Origin: Pelargonium x hortorum
Taxonomy: Eukaryota; Streptophyta; Magnoliopsida; Geraniales; Geraniaceae
Reading direction: 5' to 3'
DNA: 64,000 nucleotides
NCBI GenBank assembly: GCA_036897525.1
Contig: JAYMTJ010000004.1
Location: 62,001-126,000, forward strand
In this document: positions 28,381-40,600 of the stretch, in pieces
How positions within the stretch are numbered: the stretch's first letter is position 1
Layout: every line of letters begins with the position of its first letter
Position numbers and translations under genes: made by a program
Notes under the pieces: generated by a model
What the model was told of the DNA's origin: nothing
What the model saw: the letters and a program-made list of their open reading frames with translations, nothing else
The model's database searches: none

Positions 28381-28440
28381 TCCCAGTATCTCAGTAGTTC
28401 GAGTAGTTAGCAATTCAACAAGTAAAGGGATTCCTGTAAA
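28381..28440 (+). repeat. Island repeat family, partial copy
   Basis: Contains GTAGTTAGCAATTCAACAAG then TAAAGGGATTC, a diverged version of the GTCAGC-ATTC-AAGTAAGGATTC module at 27907 and 37394. The module that follows it elsewhere is displaced here to 28501. Confidence 0.5.
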
Positions 28441-28500
28441 GGCAATTCCCTTCTTTCTTCGGTTTAGATTGTTTGTTACCTATTCTCAAGCTAAAGCTCG

Positions 28501-28523
28501 CCTCAACCAAGTATAGAGATTTC
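28501..28523 (+). repeat. Island repeat family, CCTCAACCAAG module
   Basis: CCTCAACCAAGTATAGAGAT followed by TTC. A second version lies at 28627-28660, where CAAGTAT and CAAGTATAGGG are close together, suggesting a local duplication. The same module follows the main core at 27950 and 37434. Confidence 0.55.
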
Positions 28524-28960
28524 TTGCAATACCCCTTCGTATTAACTAGTTTGTTAGCTAGAATATCCCTAAGACCTGATAGAAAGAGATTTTCCTTTTG
28601 TGTCGACTATTCACCAGTAAACTTTTCCTCAACCAAGTATCAATCAAGTATAGGGATTTCCCCTTAGCCTTTGAGAGCTTTGACAGGGATTTGCTTACCG
28701 TTTACCTCAGTATTAGCTTGAGATTATGGGATTCTGGGGATTTCTAGAGCTGCAAGGGATTGACCTCAAGTACTGGCAACAAGAAGCTCCATCTATTTCC
28801 CTTGTATTTAGTATTTAGCTCCCAATCTTGACTAGAGTCATTTCATTTGCCTTGGTATTAGCACTAGGTATTTTAACGTAAACCCAAACAATTAAGTGGT
28901 GTAAGGTAAACCCACAAACAAGCCCGAATCCCTTTTGATCTTTTGAGAGCTGACAAAGGT

Positions 28961-29800
28961 ATATAGAAATTCAAAGTCTTTATCCTCTCCAAAATTTGAA
29001 ACACTAAAAATCCAAACGCTTAATAGAAGAGATTATGTGAAACAAATGAGGTGTATTTGCGGCATTATTTGATGGGATTCTTTTAGTCTTTGGGATTCCA
29101 GGACAAGTCAAGAGTTTCCGAGTTTCTACAATTCTTAAGGGGAAGCTGCTTTCTTCACTTCATGTCATGCTAGGATCCTGGTAAACTCAGTATATAAAAC
29201 TCCAGGGTTTTCTTTCTAAAGGTCCATAATTTATAGGCAACAAAAGAAAAGAGTCCGTATTTTAGAAACTTGTTTCTTTTGAAAAAAGTTTCAAACCTCA
29301 TAGAATAAGATACGCAAACCTCTCCATCTCAGCCTAAACCCGTAATCCCTAAAAAAGGAAGACTCTAATAAAAATGGTTAGAATTATCACCTTTGCTTGC
29401 AATACAAACTGAAGCCAAGAACACAATAATACAGCCCTCTCTAAGCTCAAGATAAACTTTCCTCAGAAATAGACCTAGAAATGCTTCCACAACGTAAAAC
29501 CGAATTTTGACATTCTCAGAGTAAAGAACTTCAGAATACCCTTTTTCAGACCTGGAAAATATTTACGCAGAAAAGAATACCCTTACTCGCTTGAGAATCT
29601 ATACCTTAGGCCTTATTTGCCTTTCTTTCACGGGACTTTTTTATGAGTCCTTGCTGCTAGACACTACCCTGATGGACTAGAGCTTTGTAATTTCTAGTTA
29701 AACTCAGACTCAGAGACCAAAAAGACTTAGAAATAGGAAAGGAATAGGAGCGAGAAGGTAGATACCCTAATGGGATAAGGAGCTTTTTTTTGTATTCACT
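28961..29800. other. AT-rich non-coding DNA
   Basis: Nothing supportable is seen here. No open frame of 60 codons, no tRNA motif. Confidence 0.65.
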
Positions 29801-29808
29801 GTCATTTA

Positions 29809-30040
29809 GGGTTCTTGTACGTAGCTATTAGACATTTAGTAGTATCTTATTAATAAGGGGATAATTCCTCTTGTTCCCCCTGTGTTTATCAGTAGGAGAG
29901 AACCCTAATAGAGTCAAATCCTTCTTCCCAACTGAAGTGTAACGGAGAGAGGATAACTGACTTAGTAGTTATAAGGAAGAGTCAATCTCACAAAATGACA
30001 CCTATAACATAAACTGGAAAAACTGGCTTTAACTTTATCT
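29809..30040 (+). repeat. Composite repeat, copy 1
   Basis: Two modules in order. The first (29809-29955) has CTTGTACGTAG, TAGGAGAGAAC and CCCAACTGAAG then ACGGAGAGA. The second (29980-30033) has AGTCAATCTCACAAAATGAC, CATAAACTGGAAAAAC and GGCTTT. The second module matches 59739-59795 over about 55 bases at roughly 80% identity by eye. Copies 2 and 3 follow within 1.5 kb. Confidence 0.6.
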
Positions 30041-30097
30041 CATTTTTTACAGGACTTCCCTTAGTTTTCAAATCTGACCCCAAAAGTTTATATCCAA

Positions 30098-30292
30098 CTA
30101 GAATTCTTTCCCAATTAGACTCTTAAGCTGTTTGTACATTTGACTCAGAAACCCTTTCTTTGATTGCCTATACCTATCAATTTCGGGCTTTAGAATCGAG
30201 AAAAGAAAGCCCCTGGATCTTGATCTACTACGCTTATGAATTCTTATATTCTTTAATAGAATCCGAAAATAAAGGTTGAACTGAGAAAGCAA
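30098..30292 (-). CDS. Doubtful 64-codon open frame
   Basis: Starts MLSQFNLYFR and is strongly basic, with an arginine/serine tract (RSRSRSRG near residues 21-28). It lies between composite repeat copies 1 and 2. Its length is ordinary for chance, no family is recognised and no ribosome-binding site is evident. Listed only because the composition is distinctive. Confidence 0.08.
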   Translation of the reverse strand: MLSQFNLYFRILLKNIRIHKRSRSRSRGFLFSILKPEIDRYRQSKKGFLSQMYKQLKSLIGKEF

Positions 30293-30562
30293 ACTCCCCA
30301 GTTTTAAAGAAAAACTCTTTTGCCTTACAAACTAGAAAAACTGAATAAGGAACACCTTCTTACTTAGTTATCCCGACTTAACCAAAAATGACACTAGAAA
30401 ACGGAAGGGCTATCTCACTTACTTGCGGAGTCTTACTGACTTTCAGACCTTCCTTCTGGACTTTCTTAATTATTTGTTTTCATAACTTGTCCAGACCCAC
30501 TATCTTAGGATAAGAGTCTTTAGAGCTGTACTCCGCATAACAGGTAGAGAGCTTTTGTTCTT

Positions 30563-30583
30563 ATAGAATAGAATAGAATAGAT
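30563..30583. repeat. TAGAA x3 microsatellite
   Basis: Three exact TAGAA pentamers. The same array, with the same 5' flank (TATAGAA), occurs at 36145-36159, and a two-unit version at 31533-31545. The shared unit and flank suggest copies of one ancestral locus. Confidence 0.7.
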
Positions 30584-30611
30584 AACAGAAGTTACAATTG
30601 TAATAAGGCGC

Positions 30612-30780
30612 CCTCTTGTACTATGTAGTTACTGACATGGGGAGGACAGAAACCTTAGAGATCTTAGGAGAACACTACCCTTACCGACTGAAGTATCACG
30701 GAGGGACTCATTAGAGTATACTAGATAGTAAATACCACACACTAGAAGCTTATTCTTGAATTGACTTCTTTTGCATTTTC
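30612..30780 (+). repeat. Composite repeat, copy 2
   Basis: CTCTTGTACTATGTAG, then TAGGAGAACAC, then CGACTGAAGTATCACGGAGG match the first module of copy 1. After it come TAGATAGTAAA and GAATTGACTTCTT, matching the second module as found at 58849 and 59793. Diverged, but the order is kept. Confidence 0.5.
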
Positions 30781-31093
30781 TTATTCATACATAGGAAACT
30801 CTCCCATAAAGCAAAAGAGGTTTAGAATCTTTAGAAGCCCTAGAAAGACCCCTGTATTAGGAAACAGAATTGGCAGAGAGACACCTACCTAGAGGATGGT
30901 GAAAAGAAAGCCTGTAGCCTTAGTGCTTAGGCTACTAGAGTTATTGGAGCTATTCTATTACTCGATAGTGTTGAGATACTTAAATGAATTAAAAATAGAT
31001 AATTCATAAATAGAGACTATACTTTATGAATATTTAAGATTAGGAAGAGATATTTAGGTAGTATTCTAGTCAGTGTATTGTAGTTTATTATTT

Positions 31094-31330
31094 GTTTAAT
31101 TGTATTCTAGTATACTATAAACTCTAAAGGAGAAGTCCTCTTTATTATGTAGCTTATCGTACATAGAGGAGTTTGCCCTTAAGTGAATAGAGTACATCCA
31201 TCTACCCAACTGTAGCGAAGGGCGGGATTTGCATTAGAGAGAGTTTAAGGAAGATCTTACACATTAGGACAACCCCAACAGAAAAGGAAAACCATTCTTT
31301 TAAACTAAACTTGAAAAACTCTTATATTCT
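31094..31330 (+). repeat. Composite repeat, copy 3
   Basis: TTGTTTAATTG, GAGAAGTCCTCTT, TATGTAGCTTATCGTACATAG, CCCTTAAG, GTACATCCATC and CCCAACTGTAG occur in order, then an AGAAAAGGAAAACCATTC module. The first part matches 58705-58800 module by module. This is the third copy in 1.5 kb. Confidence 0.55.
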
Positions 31331-33592
31331 ATTCCTGAAAATCTTAACTAGAAATTGTAAAAGGCTCTTAAACACAAAACAATAAGGGACTCCTCTCTTA
31401 TAAAGTAAAAGAAATCAGTTCTATATCCTGTATAGGCAGTACATCATAAGCATTCTAACAAGGAATTAACTAACACCTCTGTATCTAGAATCCCAAAAAG
31501 AGTAAAGTAAGAAAAGGGTTTTTCTTAAAGAACAAGAATAGAATAGATTCGTAGGACTCTTCGAGCTTGGGAAATCGAATCCTCTCCTTGTCAGGGAAGA
31601 CTCTCATCCTGTCATTAGGATCTAAAAGAATTCCATGAAGAAGAAAAGGAACGTACTTTTCAACAAGCTCTTGTCTTTTTTAGCTAAGATACATACATAT
31701 TATGTTATGGCTCTCTTCTGGGTTTGGGAGAAGTAAGTACATCCACGCATCCCTTTTACCGACTAGAATACCTACAAGGGTATGCGCTTTATTACAAGGT
31801 ATTTGTTGGACTGTTGTCGTTAAGTTAAGTCTTTTGAACAAAGAAACCCCGGATTTTTGGTTTAGTGTTACCCCACTAGTCGCAGAATTCCCTTAAAGAG
31901 GAAAACATTAAGAAGAGCTCTTAGGAATACTTATATAACTAAGTCTTATATAATATAGGTTTTATCAAGTACATTCCGGGGTATACTTTTAGAGGGCTTA
32001 ACCCCCAATTTCTTTATTTTCTGTGTTGTTGAAAAAAGAAAAGGATAATATATAAATTCAAGTGCAATTAAATCCTATTTATTCTTGACCCTACCCGGGG
32101 CTGTTACTCTTTATTATATATAAAGAAAATCACAAACCTTTTTTTAGATGAAAACTCCCCTTAAAGCAGCTTAATTAGTTAGAGGGTCTCCGGACACTTT
32201 CGCAGTTACTCGCAGTAGCAGTACACAAGAGTTTCTTTGCTTTACATCGAGTCTTCCTTTCACGCCTACATTAATCCTCAGTTTCCTTACATTGAAAAAG
32301 CGTCCAATTTTTGATTAGGTTGGTGTTGAGACTTTTTAATTCGAGTTGAAATTTGAAATATTTGACTTCATTTTAGAAATTACTAAGTAAGTGTCTATTC
32401 TTAAACCTTAAATTATATGTAAACAACCATATTCTGGCTGGTTAGAACAAGAAGAGTTAGGTGTCCCTTGGTAACCTCCGTACAAAGCTGTGGATTTCTA
32501 GTGTTGCTTGGAAAGTATCCTGAAAAAGTGGATTTACAGATAATTAGGTTACTGAAATACAAAAATAATTATATTAAATTGAGTAAGGTCCCAAATGGTA
32601 GTATTTGCAAGATATCAGAAATAAAGTTAAGTATGCTAACCTCCAGATCCCCTCTTAAAGATAAGAAGATAAACTGTTTAGATAAGATAAAGCTCACCTT
32701 TTTGTATCCCAATAATTTCATTTAATGAATTTTAGTTAGGAGTTCCAGAGCACTTCTACTTTGAAGCCTAAAAATTCACAGTGTCAGACAGAAAAGCACT
32801 CGGTCTGAATCTGCTTTTTACACTGTGTGACTAAAGACTTGAACTTCCCACTTCCTGAGACTAAATAAATATCAGAAGAATAATCAGCGCAAAGCATACT
32901 ACATACTAACCCTTATGTTTTAGAACAGGGATTTTGAGAATCTATTTATTAATTAAAAAAGCCAGTTTACTATAGCTATACCACAAGCACTCCGGCTACT
33001 TTTTGAATCCAGTACTTGAAATAAATTATGCTTTTAACAAATAAAGTAAAGTTTTCTTTAGTTACTGCAATTAGATCCCATCCCAGTTTTTAAGGCCTTA
33101 TAAATCATTTCCAGCAATAGTACAAGGTTAATTCGAAAAAAATTTTCTATTCTGAGGGTGCTAGTTTCAAGAAATGTTTAAATTAACAGAATCTTGAGAG
33201 GATATGCTACTTTAATACACGCAAAGGTTCACAGTTAACTACCAAAGACATTATGGGGTTTCTAGCCTACTATACAGGAACTTTACTGTTAAGCCTAAGT
33301 GCTTGTCGAGTCCTTAGATTAGAAAAGGAAACCCTAAAAAATACGGTAGAAGTCTGAAGTCAAAGTAACCTATCAAAACGAAAATCCCTTCGCAATAAAG
33401 AAAGATCGTAGAGTCTTGATTGGAAGAAATAAGTACTGGATTTACAAAAGAAACCTATAGGATACCTGCTAAGTTAAGTATAACTACAACCTTTTCTTCT
33501 TCAGTACTTAATTAAGATTTCCTGTGCGAGTTCATACAAAAGAAAAGGATTGATTGCTTGCCTTATTCATTTTGGATAGATAAGGGGAATAA

Positions 33593-33632
33593 GACATAAA
33601 CTAGAAAACGGGCTTTAACTTCATTTACAGGA
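33593..33632 (+). repeat. Composite repeat, second module only
   Basis: AGACATAAACTAGAAAACGG then GCTTTAACTTCATTTACAGG. It matches 29998-30052 (CATAAACTGGAAAAAC, GGCTTTAACTT, TTTACAGG), including the trailing TTTACAGG. The first module is not seen upstream. Confidence 0.55.
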
Positions 33633-34515
33633 AGAGAACATAAGAGCAACTCCCTACTTTTTTTTTTATCCCTTAACCTTAAATGCCTTTCATTTCAAAT
33701 TCAAGAATAAAGGGTACTCTTTTTTATTTTAATGTAAAAGAGCAGACTTTCAAAAAAAACGCGGGTAAATTCGATTTAGTTTTACCGAAATCCTTATTTA
33801 TAGATCTTTCCTAGAAGTTTCTTTGCTCCTAAACACTAAATATCGTGGTGAAACTCTTATACAAATATTAAATTAGAGTGCAGTATAAAACCAGGGAACA
33901 TAAGTACACAACCTCCAGAATACCCAGCTCTATCCCTCATTGGGAAACTCTTCGTTTAATTCTTAGAACTTCTCAGCTATATTTATTTCCATTTAATATT
34001 TTTTTAAGGACTTCCTTTACATACCCTAAATCTTATAATAACTTTCTTAACAGCTTTACCTTTTTTCATACTATTCCTTGTATTACCTTCAAGATTTTTC
34101 AAAGAAACTGACTTGCAATACTCGCCTAACCTTACTAAATTGGCTATTATCTTAAACTAATAAACTAACAACAGGGAATTCCATAGGGAAAAGGAAGACT
34201 TTTTTAATACCCTAGTTATTTATTATCCAGAATGCTCTAGTAGGAATAACCCTTTTAATCACTATATCTTTTAACAACCAGGCACTCGAATCTATCATCT
34301 ATCTCCCATAATTTAAGAGGAATCGCTTTTATACGGATAGAAACTGCTAACTACAAAGAAAGGCGTTAAGTCTTTTTAGACCTAGTGGTATGTAGGCGTC
34401 TTTCTTGTGCGTGAAAAATATCCTTAGAGTTTGTGGAAACGGATACCTTTAATTTGAAACCAAGATTTCTTGAAGCTGAGTTAAAAGAGTTGATGTTTAG
34501 ATGAGTCAACTATAT

Positions 34516-34538
34516 ACAGTACAGTGCAGTACAGTACT
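34516..34538. repeat. ACAGT x4 pentamer array
   Basis: ACAGT-ACAGT-GCAGT-ACAGT followed by a partial unit: a pentamer array with one substitution. Confidence 0.8.
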
Positions 34539-36144
34539 TGTCGGTATTGTGGTAGAATATCTTTAACCTTAGATTTCGCAATAAAGTCGGGTACTGCTGG
34601 TTATATCCGAAGACTTTTTTTTAATGGCAAGTGAATAGTAAGGTTGTCTACAGTCAGGTCCTTGTAGGATAAAGATGTAAAAAGCACTTCAACAATATAT
34701 AATAGTAAATATACACCATTGCTATTCTCGTATAGGAGATACCTCTTTGTTTGTTAAAAAAGAATCTTGGCTCAATAACTTTATTTAGAGCGAGCATTTC
34801 CCATTATATAGGACTAAGTTTCTCATAAGGGATCCTTTTCTGACCAAAGATTGGGGCTCTGTTTTTGTGCTTTAGAACAGGATACTAAAAGCATGAAACC
34901 TCACTTCCATATTACATCATTCTACTCTACTGCAGGAACTTCTATTAAGCGAAGGCCTTTTTATTAATTAAACCTACACGGGAGACTGAACTGAGGCTTA
35001 TCCGAAAACTGGGACAAAGAAGTCAATTTGCAAGTAGCTTATATTCACTTTACCCCTTATATATCAGATACCCAGAAAATATCCCATAAAGATTTAAGCG
35101 CTACCTACTTTTAACGTTAATACTTGTTTTTAATAGAAAATATAGAAATATATAGGCTTTCGGAGTTTCCCGGAGTCTAGTAGGCTTTTGGTTTTGGCTT
35201 AGGCTGCCTCTTAAGCGAATCTAAGGATATTCACACCATAAAAAGGAAAAGGATTAAATTCCCTGAATATACTTTAAAATATCTATAAAGTACATGAAAG
35301 GGTCCAATTTAGGAGAATACTGCTTTAACTTGTAATAAAATCCAGGTTTAACTAGAATAAATAGCAACTGCAAATTTTTATGGATAAGGAATACCAAGCT
35401 TCTCTAGTATAGTTGTAACAGGCTATATAGACTACTTCAAGATTTTCTCTGAGAACAGTTAAATGCATTAGTATAAGAATATTCAGCACTTCTTATAGGT
35501 TTTTTTGATATCTTTGGTTATAGATTAATAACTATTACTTCAAATTCAAGTCATTTGCTAACTCTTAAAAAAATTTTTAATAATCTAATAAGTAAGACTA
35601 AAAACTCTGTTCGAGATTTATGCGGAAAATTCCCTTTTCTTTTATACTGAATCTACCGCAAGTAGTTTCTATTAGGATCGCTAAGAATAAACAACCTTCC
35701 GAAGAATGCTCCGTTATAATAACAAACTCGTCAAACTGGGATAATTAAAGAAATCCTTTTGTGTTGCTCTTGATAGGCTTATTGTAAACCTGGTTTTACT
35801 GGGAGCATAGTGGAAATTACATTCGTAATGTATTCTGAGTTTTTGTACCAAAAGTGGGAAATTTTTCATTTATTCTTTTCTTTCTTTTAGTCGAAATAGA
35901 AATATTAGAATAAATATAAGAGAGATTTGGCTGGCTTCTTGTTCTGGGATAGGATCATAAGCCTTATGCAAAAAGCTAGGATTATAGTACTATATGTGTG
36001 TGTTCCTAAACTAGATGAGAATTTCCGAGTCTTAAAGCCTGTTTACGTTACAATAACGGATAACAGATAATTGTAGCTGCTATGAATTATGAATTCCTGG
36101 TTTTGAAAGTGGATTCCTTTTCCTTTGAGAGTCCTAATATACTA

Positions 36145-36161
36145 TAGAATAGAATAGAATA
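36145..36161. repeat. TAGAA x3 microsatellite
   Basis: Three exact TAGAA units with the flank CTATAGAA, the same unit and copy number as at 30564-30578. Confidence 0.75.
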
Positions 36162-36480
36162 AGGAAAGAGGTTGAAAGCTGTTGAAATAAGAATTTGTAT
36201 TCGTTCTTCAGGGATAGCAGGTGTAGCAAAAGAAAAGGAGTTTATTTAAGACATAAACCAGAGTATTCTATCTAGGATTGCAGCTTCCTTTAAAGTGGAA
36301 TAGAAAATTATAAAAGATAGAATATAAGGAAAAAACCCAGTGCTTAACGAATTCTATTTCATTCATTTAGGAGGAAGGAGACTCATAATAGAGGTTGCTA
36401 AAAATAATTAACTGTAACTAGGGATAGGAATTGTAGCTTTCCTTAACCAGAACTCTAGAGTCTATTCCTAGGGTAAATCC

Positions 36481-37660
36481 ATCTATGTGCAAGGAGTTCT
36501 TGTTCTAATGGAAATGAGCCTAAGGAATTGCTTTAAAGAAAGGAATCTTAGATTTGTATTCCTAGTATTCCTTTGAGTTATACATGAGCGTAGAGGGAGC
36601 TAGTATTCTTCTTGTCTTTGTAAGAGCTTTCTTTTGTATTCGCTTTGTTGACAGTTGGTCTTTGGAAAGCAAGCAGTCGAGTTGTTGTAATGTGTACGCT
36701 GGCAAGGAGATTCATAATTCTATTCCTTAAACAAGAGTTCCCGTTTAGTAGTTTAACAAAAGAGTAAAGAATTGCCTTAGTTTTCTTTCCTTTTATAAAC
36801 CAACGAATTTCCGGTGAAGGTATCGCTGCTTACTATGCAGTACAGAAGTAACCAATGTCTTAATAGCAGTCCTAACCGGTGTTTGACTTCTTGTACATGC
36901 TCCACTAATTCTCTAGTCTAAAGCCTAAGGGAATCCTCAGCCTCAGGCAGCCTCTGTATGTAAATGTACTTTTTCTCTTCTTATCTTAGGAACCCCAACA
37001 AGAAACCCTCTGTTGTAGTCGGCCGGTGTTGAGTGAGAGGACAGTCCAATCCGATAATTGTTATAGAAGGTAAAGGTGAACTCTTATTCTAATGGGCAAA
37101 GGTAAGATAGCTCTTTCAGGTCTGTTCTGTAAAAACAGTAGTTAAAGGAGTATTAGACATAAACAAATTCTCGTCTAAGCATTAACATATTTGAGTCTAA
37201 GAAGGCAAGTTCTGTATTCTTGGGATAAACTCTCTTGACTTTGACAGTGTTGCTAAAGGTGTCTAATCTTTGTATTCTCAAGCAAGGGTTTAGCCTAACA
37301 TAAGCAAAAACTAGTTTCAGTAAGGGATATCTCATTCATGTGTGTGCAAGACAAGGTTATCGTCCACCAGTTTGGGATTTCTCTCAGTCTCTGCAGTTAG
37401 TATTCTGTCAGCTATTCAAAAAGTAAGGATTCACCTCAACCAAGTTAGAAAAGATTTCCTGTATTGGTATTTCCCTCCCATTAGCATCCGTATTAACTGG
37501 AGATTCTACGTATTTTTGATTCTTTAACAAGGGAAACCGAGCAGGCAGAACTCGTTCCTTTTTTAGCTGAAGAAAGGTAAACATGGTTGTTAGGTTGTCT
37601 CCGCAGGGTTGGACGACAAGCCAGAAGAGAGCTATTGCACAGAGCTTTAGGTTAAGGGGT
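36481..37660. other. Composition island E
   Basis: Balanced composition, few A/T runs, and words shared with other islands: GAAAGCAAGCAGTC at 36665 (10227 has GAAAGCAAGCTGTC), TGTAATGTGTA at 36686 (identical at 10183), and GAGTTCCCGTTTAGTAGTTT at 36735 (60595 differs at one base). Short open frames at 37153-37335 (minus) and 37342-37527 (plus) have no recognisable product. Confidence 0.55.
37394..37460 (+). repeat. Island repeat family, copy 2
   Basis: CAGTTAGTATTCTGTCAGCT, then ATTC, AAGTAAGGATTC, CCTCAACCAAG and GATTTC. It is the best match to 27907-27975 and carries the modules in the same order, followed by a TATTAACTGG word close to the TATTAACTAG at 28540. Confidence 0.7.
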
Positions 37661-40600
37661 TCCTAGTCCTAGAAATTCAAAAGCATTTCTCCTCCCAAAT
37701 CGAAGTTATTTACTCAGTATTGGAAAAACAAAAAACCACATGACAAGTACCCACCTTACCTTAGAGCGTACCCCCCCAAAAAAGGCCATACAATCAGTTT
37801 TCACTTTAATCAACTTTTAAAAAGGCTGTAGGATTTGATTCCTGAATAAGCTAGCCAGATCACATTTTATAGATTTCACAGAGCTTGCTTTTTATATAGA
37901 TTACTACTACCCTTTGGTTCAGAGAAAAGCATCCTATCTATCCAGTTTACAGTTGTAATATTGCAGTAAATTTCCTATATAGACTTCAAAGTAATCTCGG
38001 CAATTCTTAATTCTTACTTTTTTAGTAATTGTTTTATAATAGTAACTTTCCCCGAAATTAAAAAAAAAACTTCACTTGAGCTTTACTAAAAATTGCTGAG
38101 CCAGTAAGAGAATTGCAATAAAAAAATATTCATCAAACTTACTAAACAAAATTCGGTTGACTCCAAGGATAAGGAAAATTTCTTATATGCTGGGATTCAC
38201 AATCAAAGGGATCCTTTTTTAACTAACTGGATACAGAACAAATATGAAAAAGAGGCTTTAAAAGCTCAAAAAAAAAGTATAAGAAAGACTTCTAATTTTG
38301 CTTACAATATACTCCCCAAAGAGTCCTATTTTAAAATCCTTTGACATTCACAAGAGCTTTATAGTTTTATCAGGTGTAAGTCCTCCTTTCTATAACTAGA
38401 TAATCAGGGCCAGATCAGATCAGAGGAGTTTTTCTTTTACTACAATATGGCATAACAAGATGTACGAAAGTTAGATACCACCAGGACCAGGATTTCCTAC
38501 TTGATTACAAGCCCAGTTTAACTGTTGTTTTAAGAGGATCCAGGTCCGTTCTAAATATTGTGTAAGTCCCCGAGATTCAGAATCCCAGTAAATGAATTAA
38601 ATCAAATATCCGAAAACTCATTTCAGTACTTTTATTTTATGCTACGTATTTTTAATTTAATTTAATAGGGTAACCCTTGATACCTATCTCAGAATTAGTA
38701 CTAAATGAAGCTTATTAAAACCGGGTCTCAAGACACACTTCCTTGAAGTCATAAGCGTTTTCCCTATTTTTAATAAATGTACAAGTCAGGTAAAGCCTTA
38801 GGATAATGATAATAAGTGACCGATCACAAATTAAATTGTCTTTAAAAACTACTGTTAAAATTCTCCATCTCACACTTTAGAGGTACATGAGATACCCGCC
38901 ATTCTTATTTTATTTAGACTTCTTTTGGTGCTAGTTTAGTAAAGAACTTTCTATCTCATTAGTAAGAATTCAAAGGCAAAAGCTCACTTTTCTTAAAGTT
39001 ACAGTTTCTAACTCCGGCTTGCTTAGAGGTTTTAAAAAGGAGTCCCGAGTTTCTAAATGAATTACTTTTCATCCATATTTTTGATATCTGCTTTATTCTT
39101 AACTTACTGAGAAAGGGTACAAAGCTTGACTTGCACCGGGGCCTTACTTGTAATTAGTAGCCTACTGGGACACAACTCTATAGTCCATTAGGAGGAACCT
39201 ATAATTAAAGATCCTCACCAATAAATAGGAGGCTATATTTAAATAAATACGAGACTTTTCTGGTTTAGTCACTTTGTCGAATTCGTAAAGACATCTTATA
39301 ACAATTATAAGGATAAGAAAAGCTAAAATAGAAACTTTTTATCTTGTGATTAGCATATCTAATTATTAGCTACTTTTACGTGGTACTGGAAACTGAGTCA
39401 AAGAAGTGAAGCTTGAAAAAAGGTAATCCCTGGCAAGGTGCCGGTAAGACAAGGACCCAAGGTTCAAATGCACTTAAATAAAGGACTCTATTTCAGGTTT
39501 AGATACCCATTACTTTGAATAGAACCGGTTGGATTCTTACTTAAAAGGGAATATTGAGGTAAAACCTATGCGGTTGAAGGGAAAGAAACGTGTGCCACTA
39601 GAGATCCCTTGAATAAAAATGTCAGCAGTTTTAATCACACGGAAATTGCAAGTAATTCCTATACTTACTTCGGACTACTCCTATCTATTATCAAGATTAC
39701 AGAAAAACAAGAAAAATGTAATTTAATTTATCCTTTTTCACGAGAAATTTAATACAGGGTAAATAGCAAGACAATTCCCTTGGTCCCTTAGATTTTTGTC
39801 ATAGCTGGTTTCTTGGATGCTGCCCACATTATGGTTCTAATTGACAGCTTTTTTGATCATTACTTTTGATTTCTAAGGAATTCCAGAGTTAGAATCTTAA
39901 ATTTAGAGCTTTACAAAAAAGTCAAGTCAAGTGCGTCGCTGAACGAATGCATAAGAGCTGCCTTTTAAAATATAGAATCCAATCCGGGGTTATTCTAGAA
40001 GCTTTTTCTTGCTTTGAAAAGCATCCAACGAGACCGGGTCTACTTTTATCCTATAAGAGATTCTTAAATGAATATAAGATTATACTCATACTCTACTTTT
40101 TTTGATTTATATATTACATCTAAGCTACGTTGAATTTACTACTATGATAGTTAATTGCAATCTAGTAGTCCAAAGGAACTAAAGCCCCCCAAGAAGCATA
40201 GGATTTTAAACTTGTCTTAACAAATTTTTACTAAAAAACATTTACATTAAAGGGATAAAAAAATTTCCTAAGTAAACTCTGTCTAGATTAAAACTTAGTT
40301 AAGATTAAGGAGGCAGATTGCATTGCTCTAAGAAAATAGCGACATTCTTGTTAGATTTGAATAGTATATACTTTTTCTGGGTCAGCTTTGTTAAGGGGTC
40401 CCCTTCTCTTGTCCGAGTTGCTCCGTAAATGGCTATCCTACATTCTTGTTTATACTCTATAAAGCAAGAACCCCTAATGCTAGTTAACTTATAATTAGAA
40501 AGTAAACCCTTATATAAGGAGCCTTTTATTGATAAACGAAAAATAAAGACTTTGTTTTTATAAAAGAAAAATCATGTAATAGACGCGCTTAGGTTTGATT

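Larger units (their letters stand above)
26641..28960. other. Composition island C, rich in a dispersed repeat family
   Basis: A 2.3-kb stretch of balanced composition built from recurring modules: TTAGTATTCTGTCAGC, AAGTAAGGATTC, CCTCAACCAAGTATAG, GGGATTTC, TTTGAGAG and CAGTATTAGCT. Several modules occur two or three times in different order, as expected of old, shuffled repeat copies. The word TAATGGAAGTGCTGC at 27177 is identical to 10265. The only open frame of 60 codons or more (28473-28667) has no recognisable product. Confidence 0.55.
31331..36480. other. Mostly AT-rich non-coding DNA
   Basis: No gene-like signal. Chance-length open frames (64-85 codons) at 31702, 32468 and 33878 have no recognisable product. 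A short copy of the composite repeat's second module lies at 33593-33632 and two simple repeats at 34516 and 36145; these are listed separately. Confidence 0.65.

Noticed and set aside
32836-32858. Minus-strand GGAAGTTCAAGTCTTTA resembling a T-arm
   Set aside because: Four stem pairs form, but no anticodon or D-arm lies upstream on that strand.
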